Assembly (NCBI RefSeq): GCF_002564465.1
Contig: NZ_NUUX01000015.1
Location: 287,940 to 351,939, forward strand
Direction of reading: 5' to 3'
Length of the DNA: 64,000 nucleotides
Source of the DNA: Bacillus sp. AFS088145
GTDB taxonomy: Bacteria > Bacillota > Bacilli > Bacillales > Bacillaceae_G
The notes beneath the pieces are model-generated. The model did no database searches. It saw only the letters and a program-made list of their open reading frames with translations, and was not told the DNA's origin. Below are positions 43,519-55,871 of the stretch, in pieces. The position numbers were made by a program, and so were the translations under genes. The first letter of the stretch is position 1. The number at the start of each line of letters is the position of its first letter.

Positions 43519-43548
43519 TTTTAGTAAGTAGTTTTTACTTGGCTAATA

Positions 43549-43580
43549 AAAAAAACGAATTCCATTTGAATTCGTTTTTT
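43549..43580 (+). terminator. Terminator of the ferredoxin-NADP reductase gene
   Basis: CGAATTC / GAATTCG stem extended by A and T runs with a 5-base loop. Confidence 0.82.
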
Positions 43581-43630
43581 ATTTCTTAAGCGTTAAGCCT
43601 TTAATTACTTCCCCTTACTTCTTTTAGTAT

Positions 43631-43664
43631 AAAAAATAGAAATCCCTAATGGACTTCTATTTTT
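43631..43664 (-). terminator. Terminator of the HEAT-like protein gene
   Basis: Minus-strand stem of about 13 bp (one G-U pair) followed by T-rich sequence, six bases from the stop codon. Confidence 0.75.
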
Positions 43665-43669
43665 CTTGC

Positions 43670-44215
43670 TCATTTCCACACCGTCATATACTTTTTTCGA
43701 TATTTCAGATCCTCTTCAGTTTCAATCAATTCTAAAGCCTTTTGTTTAATCTCTTCATTCTTAACCGCATCATACAGATTTCTCATACATTGAATGATAT
43801 CGTAACGAATCAATGTATAGTTCTTCTCTTCTTTGCAATTTAAATAACGATTTTCTAGATGATCAAGGACGATTGCTCTTTGTTCTGGACTAGCTAATCC
43901 TACTCTCCATATTGATTGTAAGGTATGTCTTGCGGTAACAAATTTTGGATCATATGTAACTTTCCAAATTTTAGGAAAATCATTTAGCATTCTCTTTTCT
44001 GGATCACTGATCGCTAAATTTGAGAGAAATTGTGCTGCTCTTGACCTTTTGTGATTTCCTTTATGCGTTAGATCCGATTTTAATCGATCCCATACTTCAT
44101 ATGACCAATCCACTTTCTCTTTTGTAACGGAAATAATGTAGTTAAAGGCTTCGAATTGCAAATTCTTGTCATTTGATTCAAGGTTTTCAAAATAAGTTTG
44201 TACTTGTTGATCCAT
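43670..44215 (-). CDS. HEAT-repeat-like alpha-helical protein
   Basis: The 181-residue protein is soluble and helical, with repeating blocks of about 40 residues such as NLQFEAFNYIISVTKEKVDW, NHKRSRAAQFLSNLAISDPEKR and KFVTARHTLQSIWRVGLASPEQR, which look like HEAT or DNA-alkylation-repeat units. No catalytic residues stand out. Function unknown; protein-protein or nucleic-acid binding would be typical. A single gene with GGAGAGGTATG upstream and its own terminator. Confidence 0.65.
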   Translation of the reverse strand: MDQQVQTYFENLESNDKNLQFEAFNYIISVTKEKVDWSYEVWDRLKSDLTHKGNHKRSRAAQFLSNLAISDPEKRMLNDFPKIWKVTYDPKFVTARHTLQSIWRVGLASPEQRAIVLDHLENRYLNCKEEKNYTLIRYDIIQCMRNLYDAVKNEEIKQKALELIETEEDLKYRKKYMTVWK

Positions 44216-44514
44216 TTCACATACCTCTCCTGAGAATAGTAAATAATTCTTTTATCTAGATGATATCATTCCCTAGCATTTACTAGCTATGAAAAAAATT
44301 TATCTTATCGTTCAATTTTTTTCGATTTTTACTAATACTAAGCATACTTATTCCAGTCAATATACTATAAAATCGTTGCATTAATTAATTAAACGTTTGT
44401 TTAGTTTTAAAATAAGTGGTTTCAGTAAAAAGTATACCTATGTATTAATAATTAAATTAAAATAAATGAACGATTTTCAGTCCCGAGTCGTATAAGAAGT
44501 AAGGAGGGATTTTT
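44216..44514. other. Divergent intergenic region without a recognised element
   Basis: 299 bases of AT-rich sequence containing promoters for both flanking genes. AAACGTTTGTTTA at 44391-44403 is noticeable but I could not tie it to a regulator. Confidence 0.4.
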
Positions 44515-44865
44515 ATGAAAACAATTTTATTTGAAGAAAATAAATTAATCATTACACTTTCTAGTCTTGAAACAATATTAGGATTAAAACATACAATAGA
44601 GGTTCCCTATAGTGATATCAGTGATGTTTCTATTGAGGATATACATGAATTTCTTTGGAAAATTTACGGTACACACTTAGGTGCATCTAAATATGGCCAT
44701 TTCAAAAAAGACGGAGTGAATTATTTTGTTGCTACAAATACTAATAAGGGAAATTTAGTTTTAACGTTAAATAACCACAAATACGATAAAATCATTTTAG
44801 AACTAGATCACGTTGATGATATTTTCAAACAGATACAAGTTAGGTTACGTTCTTATACTAAATAA
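44515..44865 (+). CDS. Small protein with PH-like fold, unknown function
   Basis: The 116-residue soluble protein starts with two beta-strands (KTILFEENKLIITLSSLETILGLK), then VPYSDISDVSIED and GTHLGASKYGHFKKDG, ending in a helix. The pattern of strands with a final helix recalls bacterial PH domains that carry a 'GGxR..G'-type loop. I do not recognise a named family. GGAGGG lies eight bases before the ATG and a strong terminator follows, so it is a real gene. Confidence 0.6.
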   Translation: MKTILFEENKLIITLSSLETILGLKHTIEVPYSDISDVSIEDIHEFLWKIYGTHLGASKYGHFKKDGVNYFVATNTNKGNLVLTLNNHKYDKIILELDHVDDIFKQIQVRLRSYTK

Positions 44866-44870
44866 CTTAA

Positions 44871-44899
44871 ATAAGACTGTCTTTAACGGACAGTCTTAT
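44871..44899. terminator. Bidirectional terminator
   Basis: 11-bp stem ATAAGACTGTC / GACAGTCTTAT between convergent genes. Confidence 0.82.
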
Positions 44900-44927
44900 T
44901 ACTAGTATTTAAATCAAAAATTCTATT

Positions 44928-46145
44928 TTAAGATTTCACTGCTTCAACCGTAACCTCTTCAAATGGCCAAGCTGGAAGCATTTTTCTTAACACTTTATCT
45001 TCTCTATAACCAAGGTCATATTCAGCTTGCATAATTGTGTGAACTTCCCTTGTTCCTTCGTAGATAACAGGCGCTTTTGAGTTTCTTAAATAGCGCTCTA
45101 CTGGGAATTCGTTTGAGAATCCGTATGCACCGTGAATTTGAACTGCATCATTTGCTGCCTCGTTTGCGGCGTTACAAGAAATCCATTTTGCTAGTGATGT
45201 TTCTCTTGTATTTCTCTTTCCGTTATTTTTTAACCAACCAGCCTTATAAACTAATAGACGTGAGATTTCAAGGTTTGATGACATTTTCGCAATCATTTGT
45301 TGTACTAATTGATGTTTACCAATTTCTTTACCAAATGTTTTTCGCTCATTACAGTATTTTACGCTCGCTTCAAGTGATGCCTGGATTAATCCGCAAGCAC
45401 CAGCTGCAACTGTGAATCGTCCATTATCAAGCGCAGACATTGCAATTTTAAACCCTTCACCTTCGAAACCTAGTAAGTTTTCAGCTGGGACTCTTACATC
45501 ATCTAAAAATACTTCACCAGTATTACCTGCTCTAATTCCCATTTTTCCTTTGATCGCTTTTGTGGAAACGCCTTCAAAAGTTCGTTCTACGATAAAGCAA
45601 GAAATTCCATGGTGCTTTAGGTCATGATTTGTTTTTGCAAAAATTAAGAAATGATCAGCTACATCACATAAAGAAATCCATGTTTTTGATCCGTTTAAGA
45701 TGTAACTATCTCCATCTTTTACAGCTGTTGTTGCCATTGCTACTACATCTGATCCAGCATTTGGCTCTGTTAATCCAAACGCACCAATTTTCTTCCCTTC
45801 CGCTTGAGAAACAAGATACTTTTTCTTTTGTTCTTCAGTTCCCCATTGCAGTAATGTCATACTATTTAAACCAGTATGTACTGAAACAGCAGTACGAAAA
45901 GCAGTGTCTCCTCGCTCTAATTCCTCACATACAATCGCTAATGTGTTATAATCCATTCCTACTCCGCCGTATTGTTCTGGAATACATACACCCATTAGTT
46001 GTAAATCTGCAAGTCGTTTTAGAATATTAGCTTCAAAATGTCCTTTTTCATCCCATTCTTTTATAAAAGGGATAATTTCTCTGTCTACAAATGACCTGAC
46101 TACTTTCCTTACACTAACTTGTTCCTCTGATAATGAAAAATCCAT
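44928..46145 (-). CDS. Acyl-CoA dehydrogenase, glutaryl-CoA dehydrogenase-like
   Basis: The 405-residue flavoenzyme has the family motifs FGLTEPNAGSD, GSKTWISL and the C-terminal YEGTREVHTI with the catalytic Glu. An Arg in the segment TAFRTAVSVHTG aligns by eye with the arginine that binds the distal carboxylate in glutaryl-CoA dehydrogenases. Together with the CoA-transferase 13 bases upstream, this suggests glutaryl-CoA to crotonyl-CoA oxidation. A short-chain acyl-CoA dehydrogenase remains possible. AAGGAGG precedes the ATG. Confidence 0.85.
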   Translation of the reverse strand: MDFSLSEEQVSVRKVVRSFVDREIIPFIKEWDEKGHFEANILKRLADLQLMGVCIPEQYGGVGMDYNTLAIVCEELERGDTAFRTAVSVHTGLNSMTLLQWGTEEQKKKYLVSQAEGKKIGAFGLTEPNAGSDVVAMATTAVKDGDSYILNGSKTWISLCDVADHFLIFAKTNHDLKHHGISCFIVERTFEGVSTKAIKGKMGIRAGNTGEVFLDDVRVPAENLLGFEGEGFKIAMSALDNGRFTVAAGACGLIQASLEASVKYCNERKTFGKEIGKHQLVQQMIAKMSSNLEISRLLVYKAGWLKNNGKRNTRETSLAKWISCNAANEAANDAVQIHGAYGFSNEFPVERYLRNSKAPVIYEGTREVHTIMQAEYDLGYREDKVLRKMLPAWPFEEVTVEAVKS

Positions 46146-46158
46146 TTTTATTTCCTCC

Positions 46159-47343
46159 TTAAATTATTTTATTTCGTTTCATTTCTTCTATTTCAATTTG
46201 GGAATAGCCTAGTTTACTTACTATTTCATCTGTGTGCTCACCATGTAAGGGTGGGTGTCTTAATACTTCAATTGGTGTTTTTGATAATTTCAACGGTGAT
46301 CCGACTAATTTTAGATCCTTTATAAAAGGATGGTTTACATCCAACACCATTTCTCTCGATTTAGCTTGTTCAGACTTTAGAGCTTCACTCACATTATTTA
46401 TTGGACCGTTTGGAATCCCTATTTGATCTAATAATTGTTTCCACTCATTTTTACTTTTCAACTTCAACTTATTTTGAATTAATTGCTCTATTTGTTTTCT
46501 ATGCTGTAAACGGCCAGTATTTGTCTTAAATTTTTCATCCAATAAAATTGGTTCATCAATTAGTAAAGTAAACCTTTTAAATTGTTCGTCATTACCTACC
46601 GCTATTACTAATTCACCGTTACTTGCAGTAAAGACTTGATATGGAACGATATTTGGGTGTTGATTCCCCATTCGTTCAGGAACAATTCCACTACATAAAT
46701 AATTACTAGCTACATTTACTAAAGCAGCTAGCTGAGAGTCAAACAATGAAATATCGATTTCCTGACCTTCTCCTGTACGATCTCGATTCTGCAGTGAGGC
46801 AAGAATCCCAATACATGTAAATAGACCAGTTAAAACATCCGAAATGGCTACACCTACTTTTGTTGGCTCAGCCTCTTTCTCACCAGTAATGCTCATTAAT
46901 CCAGACATCGCTTGGATGATATAATCATATCCTGGTAAACTTGAATTCGGTCCTTCACTACCAAACCCACTAATGGACGCTAGTATTATGTCTTCTTTTA
47001 TTTTTTTCAAATTCTCATACCCAAAACCTAATTTTGTCATCGTTCCGGGTTTGAAATTTTGAACAACTACATCAGCCTCTGAAACTAGCTTTTTTAAAAT
47101 TTCTTTACCTTGCTCACTTTTTAAGTTTAGTGTTATACCTTTTTTATTGCGATTCGCACATAAATAATAAGCGCTTTCACCTTCAACGAAAGGTGGCCCC
47201 CATCCCCTAGTTTCATCGCCATTATTTATACTTTCTACTTTTATAATTTCAGCTCCTAAATCCCCAAGAATCATCGTACAAAAGGGTCCGGCTAGTACTC
47301 TTGTTAAATCAATGATTTTTATTCCATGTAATGCACCTGGCAA
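46159..47343 (-). CDS. Family III CoA-transferase (CaiB/BaiF), possibly glutarate CoA-transferase
   Basis: The 394-residue enzyme has the N-terminal CaiB/BaiF signature (LHGIKIIDLTRVLAGPFCTMILGDLGAEIIKVE), the catalytic Asp region NFKPGTMTKLGFGYENLKK, GYDYIIQAMSGLMSITGE and C-terminal HPPLHGEHTDEIVSKLGYS. It moves CoA between carboxylates. Pairing with a glutaryl-CoA dehydrogenase-like gene suggests a succinyl-CoA:glutarate transferase role. A GTG at 47352 lies within the AGAGGTGG site, so the TTG at 47343 (MPGALHG) is preferred. Confidence 0.85.
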   Translation of the reverse strand: MPGALHGIKIIDLTRVLAGPFCTMILGDLGAEIIKVESINNGDETRGWGPPFVEGESAYYLCANRNKKGITLNLKSEQGKEILKKLVSEADVVVQNFKPGTMTKLGFGYENLKKIKEDIILASISGFGSEGPNSSLPGYDYIIQAMSGLMSITGEKEAEPTKVGVAISDVLTGLFTCIGILASLQNRDRTGEGQEIDISLFDSQLAALVNVASNYLCSGIVPERMGNQHPNIVPYQVFTASNGELVIAVGNDEQFKRFTLLIDEPILLDEKFKTNTGRLQHRKQIEQLIQNKLKLKSKNEWKQLLDQIGIPNGPINNVSEALKSEQAKSREMVLDVNHPFIKDLKLVGSPLKLSKTPIEVLRHPPLHGEHTDEIVSKLGYSQIEIEEMKRNKII

Positions 47344-47370
47344 TTTTTCCACCTCTATTAATCTAGTTAA

Positions 47371-47424
47371 TAAGCCAGTAAAACGATCAATTTCAATAGT
47401 TGAATTGAATGTTTAACTGGCTTA
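47371..47424. repeat. 54-bp inverted repeat between gabD and CoA-transferase genes
   Basis: Arms TAAGCCAGTAAAAC (47371-47384) and GTTTAACTGGCTTA (47411-47424) match at 13 of 14 positions, with an inner inverted repeat CAATTTCAA / TTGAATTG. There is no T-run on the minus strand. Confidence 0.75.
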
Positions 47425-47454
47425 CAACTGCGCTTTTTATTAACAGTAGATTTA

Positions 47455-48912
47455 TTAGATATCTAACCCAATTGAAATATATTTAACTTCTAAAAATTCT
47501 TCAAGTCCAAAATGACCGCCTTCTCTTCCAAGACCGCTCTCTTTATATCCACCAAATGGAACTTGTACAGCAGAAGGTGTGCCATCGTTTAGTCCGATAA
47601 TTCCGTACTCAAGTGCTTCTGTAACGCGGAAAGAACGACTTAAGTTTTCCGTATACACATATGCAGCTAGACCGTAGTTTGAATTATTTGCTCTCTCAAT
47701 TACTTCTTCTTCGGTTTTAAATGTAGTAATTGGTGCAAGTGGACCAAATATTTCTTCCTTCATACATGCCATTTCATCCGTAATTCCCGTTAAAATAGTT
47801 GGTGCATAATAATATCCATTTTCTTCTGAAGGTTTATTACCACTATATACGATTTTTCCACCATTATTAGTAGCGTCTTCAACTAGCGTTTTTACCTTTT
47901 CTAAAGCAGCATGATCAATAAGTGGACCAACATCAATTCCTTCTTCTAAACCGTTACCCACTTTTAATTTTTCTAGCTCTTTTGTAAATAACGCTGTAAA
48001 TTCTTCCGCTACACTTTCCTGTACATAAATACGATTTGTACATATGCAAGTTTGACCTGCATTGCGGAATTTTGACTGAACTAAGCCAACCGCTGCTTTT
48101 GATAAATCAGCATCATCCATGACAATAAATGGTGCATTTCCACCAAGCTCTAGCGAAACCTTTTTGACATTCTCTGCTGCTCCTACCATTAGCGTTTTTC
48201 CAACTTCAGTAGAGCCAGTGAATGTAATCTTTGTTACTCTTGGATCTTTTAGCCATACATCGCCAATTTCAGCAGACTTACCAGTAACAACATTAATTAC
48301 ACCTTTTGGAATTCCCGCTTCATGAGCAAGCTCCGCAAGTTTTAATGCTGTTAAAGGTGTTTGAGTAGCTGGTTTAATAACCGTTGTACAGCCAGCTGCA
48401 AGTGCAGGAGCAACTTTTCGTGTAATCATAGCTGCAGGGAAATTCCAAGGAGTAATTGCTGCGACAACTCCTACAGGTTCTTTCCTAATTAGAATTCGTT
48501 TATTAGGTTGTGATGCAGGAATTGTTTCTCCATATACACGTTTGCCTTCTTCTGCATACCACGAAATAAAACCATTTGCATAAACCGTCTCACCTAAGGC
48601 TTCTTTTAATGGTTTACCTTGCTCAATTGTCATTAATTTAGCAATTTCTTCTTTCTTTTCGTCAATGAGACGATACCAATTCATTAATAAATGGTATCTT
48701 TCTTCTGCTGTCTTTTTTGACCAAGTTTTAAATGCTGTATGAGCAGCATCAACAGCTAATTTAGCTTCATATGTACCACCCGTTGGAATTGCCCCTACAA
48801 CTGCACCGGTTGCAGGATTTGTAACCTTCGTATAATATTCATGATCGTTCCCAACCCATGTACCATCTATATACATTGGGTAGACTTCATACTTCTCTTT
48901 AATTTGGCTCAT
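47455..48912 (-). CDS. gabD: NAD(P)-dependent succinate-semialdehyde dehydrogenase
   Basis: The 485-residue aldehyde dehydrogenase shows PWNFPAAM, FTGSTEVGK, the catalytic Glu in SLELGGNAPF and the catalytic Cys in NAGQTCICTNR, the double-Cys form typical of GabD. It oxidises succinate semialdehyde to succinate, and often glutarate semialdehyde. Its ATG overlaps the gabT stop codon (ATGA), so the two are coupled. Cytosolic. Confidence 0.92.
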   Translation of the reverse strand: MSQIKEKYEVYPMYIDGTWVGNDHEYYTKVTNPATGAVVGAIPTGGTYEAKLAVDAAHTAFKTWSKKTAEERYHLLMNWYRLIDEKKEEIAKLMTIEQGKPLKEALGETVYANGFISWYAEEGKRVYGETIPASQPNKRILIRKEPVGVVAAITPWNFPAAMITRKVAPALAAGCTTVIKPATQTPLTALKLAELAHEAGIPKGVINVVTGKSAEIGDVWLKDPRVTKITFTGSTEVGKTLMVGAAENVKKVSLELGGNAPFIVMDDADLSKAAVGLVQSKFRNAGQTCICTNRIYVQESVAEEFTALFTKELEKLKVGNGLEEGIDVGPLIDHAALEKVKTLVEDATNNGGKIVYSGNKPSEENGYYYAPTILTGITDEMACMKEEIFGPLAPITTFKTEEEVIERANNSNYGLAAYVYTENLSRSFRVTEALEYGIIGLNDGTPSAVQVPFGGYKESGLGREGGHFGLEEFLEVKYISIGLDI

Positions 48913-50282
48913 GAGTTTACCTCCAATTGTAATTCTGGTACTAATACAACTTCAATTGACTCCCTTAAAATATCTAGTCCTTCTTCAAGCTGTTCATCTG
49001 TAATCGTTAGTGGCATTAACAAACGAATAACATTGCCAAAGATACCTGCGCTTAACAACATTAACCCTCTATTGTTAGCTTCTTTTACAATCTTTCCAAC
49101 TGTCACTTTATCTGGTGTTTTATCTATCTTATTTGTTACAATCTCCATTGCACACATTGCACCAATTCCGCGAATATCACCTATTTGTTCAAACTGTTCA
49201 GCCCATTTGTGCATTTTCTCGTTAACTTTTTCGCCAATTTCAACAGCTCGATCATTTAATTCTTCTTCTTCAATAATATCGAGCACGGCTAATGCTGCAC
49301 GGCATCCAAGTGGACTACCAGAGTATGTTCCACCTATTTCTCCAGCATCAGAAGCTTCCATAATTTCTTTTCTACCGATAACGCCACTAATAGGTACTCC
49401 TGCACCCATTGATTTTGAAATTGTAATTAAATCAGGCTCAACTCCAAAGTGCTCAATTGCAAAATATTTACCTGTTCTAGCAAAACCAGTTTGAATCTCA
49501 TCTGCTACAAATAATATTCCATATTGCGTACAGATTTCTCTAACTCTTTTTACAAAATCAAGATCAGGAACAATAAAGCCACCTTCACCTTGGATTGGTT
49601 CCATCACGACTGCAGCAATCGTTTCTGGTGCAACCTCTGCAATCAAAAACTGTTCAAATTGTTCAATGATAAATTTACTATATTCTTTTTCATCCATTTG
49701 ATCTGGACGACGGTAAACATATGGATATGGTGCTTTATATACTTCAGGAGCAAATGGTCCAAAACCATATTTGTATGGCTTAACTTTACTTGTCATCGTC
49801 ATTGTCATTAATGTTCGACCATGGAATCCTCTAGTAAAAGAAATGATTCCTTGACGCTTTGTATACTTTCTTGCAATTTTCACTGCATTTTCAACAGCTT
49901 CTGCGCCACTATTAAAAAATGCTACTTGTTTTTCAAAACTTCCAGGTGAAAGATCTGCTAATCTTTCTGCAAGCTGAATATAAGATTCATACATCATGAC
50001 ATTAAAGCCTGTATGAATATAATCGCCGGCCTGAGCTTGAAGCGCTCTTACTACTCTAGGATGAGAATGGCCCACATTTATCGTTCCAATTGCACCTGCA
50101 AAGTCAATAAACGTATTACCATCAACATCCTCAACAAGCGCACCCTTTGCTTTTTTTACAAATGCTTCACTATTATTACTAATTGCTTTTGGAACCAACT
50201 TATTTCTACGAGCAAGTAACTCTTGTGATTTTGGTCCTGGAATTGACGTTTGGATTTTAACAAATTTCCGATCTGCCATCAT
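48909..50282 (-). CDS. gabT: 4-aminobutyrate aminotransferase
   Basis: The 457-residue PLP enzyme of class III aminotransferases has [57 protein letters not shown] and the PLP lysine in ITISKSMGAGVPISGV. It transfers the amino group of GABA (or 5-aminovalerate) to 2-oxoglutarate. AGGATGG precedes the start (ATG 50282 or the next codon). It sits 98 bases after the putrescine aminotransferase gene, with a stem-loop in between. Confidence 0.92.
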   Translation of the reverse strand: MMADRKFVKIQTSIPGPKSQELLARRNKLVPKAISNNSEAFVKKAKGALVEDVDGNTFIDFAGAIGTINVGHSHPRVVRALQAQAGDYIHTGFNVMMYESYIQLAERLADLSPGSFEKQVAFFNSGAEAVENAVKIARKYTKRQGIISFTRGFHGRTLMTMTMTSKVKPYKYGFGPFAPEVYKAPYPYVYRRPDQMDEKEYSKFIIEQFEQFLIAEVAPETIAAVVMEPIQGEGGFIVPDLDFVKRVREICTQYGILFVADEIQTGFARTGKYFAIEHFGVEPDLITISKSMGAGVPISGVIGRKEIMEASDAGEIGGTYSGSPLGCRAALAVLDIIEEEELNDRAVEIGEKVNEKMHKWAEQFEQIGDIRGIGAMCAMEIVTNKIDKTPDKVTVGKIVKEANNRGLMLLSAGIFGNVIRLLMPLTITDEQLEEGLDILRESIEVVLVPELQLEVNS

Positions 50283-50338
50283 TACACCATCCTATCTATA
50301 GCGTTTTTAGAAATGTTCATTTTTTCGACTGTAATGAA

Positions 50339-50369
50339 AGCATGTCATGATTATTTGTCATGACATGCT
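50339..50369 (-). promoter_or_regulatory. Intercistronic stem-loop before gabT
   Basis: Perfect 12-bp stem AGCATGTCATGA / TCATGACATGCT with a 7-base loop, without a good T-run on the minus strand. It could be a partial terminator or mRNA processing element. Confidence 0.65.
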
Positions 50370-50380
50370 GGATGAATAAA

Positions 50381-53316
<2,936 letters not shown>

Positions 53317-53357
53317 TGTATATAAACCCTCCTTAAATTCTTAACAATTTATTAGAT

Positions 53358-53373
53358 TGCAAGAACTGTGCCA
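53358..53373 (-). promoter_or_regulatory. Sigma-54 promoter of the diamine operon
   Basis: Minus strand TGGCAC-AGTTC-TTGCA is a perfect -24/-12 element, 42 bases upstream of the aldehyde dehydrogenase start. Confidence 0.9.
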
Positions 53374-53423
53374 ACTTTAATACACCTATTTATAAGGGTT
53401 TTCCTTCAATCCCCTGTAGATTA

Positions 53424-53461
53424 TTATTCAATTTCGCATAACACTATTACGATTTGCATAA
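53424..53461. promoter_or_regulatory. Enhancer-like dyads of the sigma-54 activator, site A
   Basis: TTATTCA-ATTT-CGCATAA (53424-53441) and a weaker copy CTATTACGATTTGCATAA (53444-53461) are 20 bp apart, about 50-90 bp upstream of the -24 element. Confidence 0.6.
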
Positions 53462-53579
53462 TCTTTGAAACTCTTTAAAATTCTGCGATCATTAAACGTT
53501 TTTAAAACTATTTCTGTAATCCGACATATTAAGAAAATTCATTGCATAGGCTAGAACACCATGAAAGGAGGAAGATATT

Positions 53580-53714
53580 GTGTTGCTTGCAGGAACATGC
53601 ATTGCGGTGGGACTCATCATCATATTCATGGCATTTAGTCTCTCGAGGGATCAAGTTAGTATGACTGAAGTAATTGATAGTAATGTTGAAAATATAGGGG
53701 ATTTAGAGAAATAA
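53580..53714 (+). CDS. 44-residue single-helix membrane protein
   Basis: A GTG start lies eight bases after AGGAGG and the frame runs 44 codons to a stop directly followed by a strong terminator. The peptide starts MLLAGTCIAVGLIIIFMAFS, one transmembrane helix, then an acidic soluble tail (MTEVIDSNVENIGDLEK). It is divergent from the diamine operon and shares its upstream region with the activator dyads. I do not recognise a family. Ribosome-binding site and terminator make it a credible gene. Confidence 0.65.
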   Translation: MLLAGTCIAVGLIIIFMAFSLSRDQVSMTEVIDSNVENIGDLEK

Positions 53715-53738
53715 AAAAACGCACTCAGTGCGTTTTTT
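53714..53738. terminator. Bidirectional terminator
   Basis: ACGCAC / GTGCGT stem with A and T runs, between the small membrane-protein gene and the convergent sigma-54 activator gene. Confidence 0.82.
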
Positions 53739-55871
53739 CTAATTAAATGACATAAAATCACTATTCATATTCTTTTCATTCATTATTTTTTGATACTTAC
53801 GACTAACCGAGGACTGACTAATTCCTAACACTTGAGCAGCCTTCGTTGTTGTTTTATATTGCTTCATCGCAAGCATAATAAGTTGCTCCTCAACATAATC
53901 AATTGCTTCTTGTAGAGGAATTACTTTATTAATGACTGGTTTAGATTTATTAAAGTCATAGCTATTTGGTAAGAATTGATTAACATCCTCTGCATTAATA
54001 ATTTGATCTTCAGCAGAGACGACTAATCTTTCTATGATGTTTTGAAGTTCTCTGACATTACCTGGCCAAGAATAAAATTCTAATACGTTAATTGCATCTG
54101 GTGTAAGATGAAAACCCTTATTATATTTTTCATTTAATTGCTGTAAGAAATGGAAAGCTAATAATGAGATATCTTCAACTCTTTCTCTTAATGGTGGAAT
54201 ATTTAAAGGTATAACATTTAAGCGATAATACAAATCCTCCCTAAATGTACGTTCTTCAACCATTTTTTCTAATCTTTTATTTGTAGCTGCAATAATTTGC
54301 ACATTTACTTTAATTGGCTTTGTACTTCCAACTGGAATTACTTCTTGCTCTTGAAGGACTCTAAGCAGTTTTACTTGTAAATGCAATGGCATTTCACCAA
54401 TTTCATCTAAAAATAAAACGCCTTCATCTGCTTGCTTAAAATAGCCTTCCTTATTTTGATCTGCTCCTGTAAACGCTCCTTTAATATAGCCAAAAAGCTC
54501 ACTTTCAAGAAGATTTTCAGGTATTGCACCGCAATTTAATTTTAAAAACGGTTTTGCAGAACGATTTCCTAATTGATGGATAGCCTGTGCAATTACTTCC
54601 TTCCCTACACCAGACTCTCCATGCAGTAACACAGTGGAAGAAAAACCAGCAATTTTTTTCGCTTGATTGATGATTTGCTCCATTTTTGGACTACAGTAAA
54701 TCAGTTTTTTGACAAAGCGATCCTTACTCTTTATATCTTCAAGCTCCTTTTTATATTGCTCAGAAATCTTCTTCATTTCTTTTAATTCCGTTTTAAGGCG
54801 TGAAGTTTCTGTAATATCTCTAGAAGCAATAATAATACGTTCAATTTCCATATTCTCATCAAAAACGGGATTTCCTACCGCAAGAACTTTACGTCCATTA
54901 ATAGTTTCTTGAACAATTGATACCTTCTTCTTTTTCTCTAAAACTAGTTTTGTAACTGATGGAGTAAAAAGTCCCTGGTTTCCAAATTCTAAAATACTCT
55001 TCCCAAGTAATTCCTTTAAATCTACGTTCCAAAATCCAGGAATAATATTCTCACTGTAACGTATAAGCTCACCCTTGCGATTTACTACAAGTATTTCATC
55101 ATAAATACTCGATAAAATGGCATTCAAATCTTTATTTAAATCTTTTACATATTCAATTTCAGAGGCCATTTCTTCAACCATTGGGAGATCTTGTACAACA
55201 ATGACAACTCCTTCAACCTCGTTATCAACAAAAATTGGGCTATAATCAACAAGAACACCCATATCGTCACTTATTTGAATCTGATTAAGAATTGTTTTAC
55301 CTGTAGCAAATACATTATCGACTTGTTCTCCGCTGAAAATAGTTTCTGCTTTTGTATTAATTACTTTTTCTGATGTTGATTTAATCATTTTCAACCCAGC
55401 ATCATTGCAATTTACAATTACTTTATTTTTATCTACTACAAATGTTCCCATTGGTATCGATGTTAAAATGCTCTTTAATAAATCCACACTTTTATTTTCT
55501 TGTTTGAAAAGCTCCGCTAATATATCTTCACGAAGTATGTAACCAATTGGCATCTCTTCCTCTTCTTTTACAATCGAGATCGGTTCACCAATAATTTGAA
55601 ATAGAGTAGTTAATGAAATTTGCTCACTTAAGCGACTAACACTATTTATCGATTGAGAAGAACTAGTAATCTTTGAGATTGCTATATTTTTCTTTTTATT
55701 ACTACTTTGAGTAATATTATTTAATTGAACATAACCAACAATCTGATTTTGCTTTCGTAAGAATAAAAAGGGTTCATTTATATTGGATAAATCGATTTCA
55801 TCAGTTTCTTTAAATTGATCGATATCTATTGTGATGACTGGTCTTATTTGTTTCTCATTTATTGATAACAT
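53739..55871 (-). CDS. Sigma-54-dependent transcriptional activator with PAS domains
   Basis: The 710-residue enhancer-binding protein has an N-terminal CBS-like region (about 1-130), two PAS-type domains (about 130-240 and 250-370), a coiled linker, and an AAA+ domain. The AAA+ part has Walker A GESGVGKE, the sigma-54 contact loop GAFTGA, Walker B VLFLDEIGEM and the sensor region NVRELQN. A Fis-type HTH ends it (TTKAAQVLGISQSSVSRKYQ). The four sigma-54 promoters nearby make it the likely regulator of the diamine/GABA island. The signal is unknown. Confidence 0.92.
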   Translation of the reverse strand: MLSINEKQIRPVITIDIDQFKETDEIDLSNINEPFLFLRKQNQIVGYVQLNNITQSSNKKKNIAISKITSSSQSINSVSRLSEQISLTTLFQIIGEPISIVKEEEEMPIGYILREDILAELFKQENKSVDLLKSILTSIPMGTFVVDKNKVIVNCNDAGLKMIKSTSEKVINTKAETIFSGEQVDNVFATGKTILNQIQISDDMGVLVDYSPIFVDNEVEGVVIVVQDLPMVEEMASEIEYVKDLNKDLNAILSSIYDEILVVNRKGELIRYSENIIPGFWNVDLKELLGKSILEFGNQGLFTPSVTKLVLEKKKKVSIVQETINGRKVLAVGNPVFDENMEIERIIIASRDITETSRLKTELKEMKKISEQYKKELEDIKSKDRFVKKLIYCSPKMEQIINQAKKIAGFSSTVLLHGESGVGKEVIAQAIHQLGNRSAKPFLKLNCGAIPENLLESELFGYIKGAFTGADQNKEGYFKQADEGVLFLDEIGEMPLHLQVKLLRVLQEQEVIPVGSTKPIKVNVQIIAATNKRLEKMVEERTFREDLYYRLNVIPLNIPPLRERVEDISLLAFHFLQQLNEKYNKGFHLTPDAINVLEFYSWPGNVRELQNIIERLVVSAEDQIINAEDVNQFLPNSYDFNKSKPVINKVIPLQEAIDYVEEQLIMLAMKQYKTTTKAAQVLGISQSSVSRKYQKIMNEKNMNSDFMSFN

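Noticed and set aside
44391..44403. AAACGTTTGTTTA, also seen near 18352, as a TetR-type operator
   Set aside because: The second occurrence is downstream of convergent genes and no matching regulator gene is present; short AT-rich match.
49524..49811. Long plus-strand frames opposite the aminotransferase and aldehyde dehydrogenase genes
   Set aside because: They are shadows of well-supported minus-strand enzymes with intact catalytic motifs.
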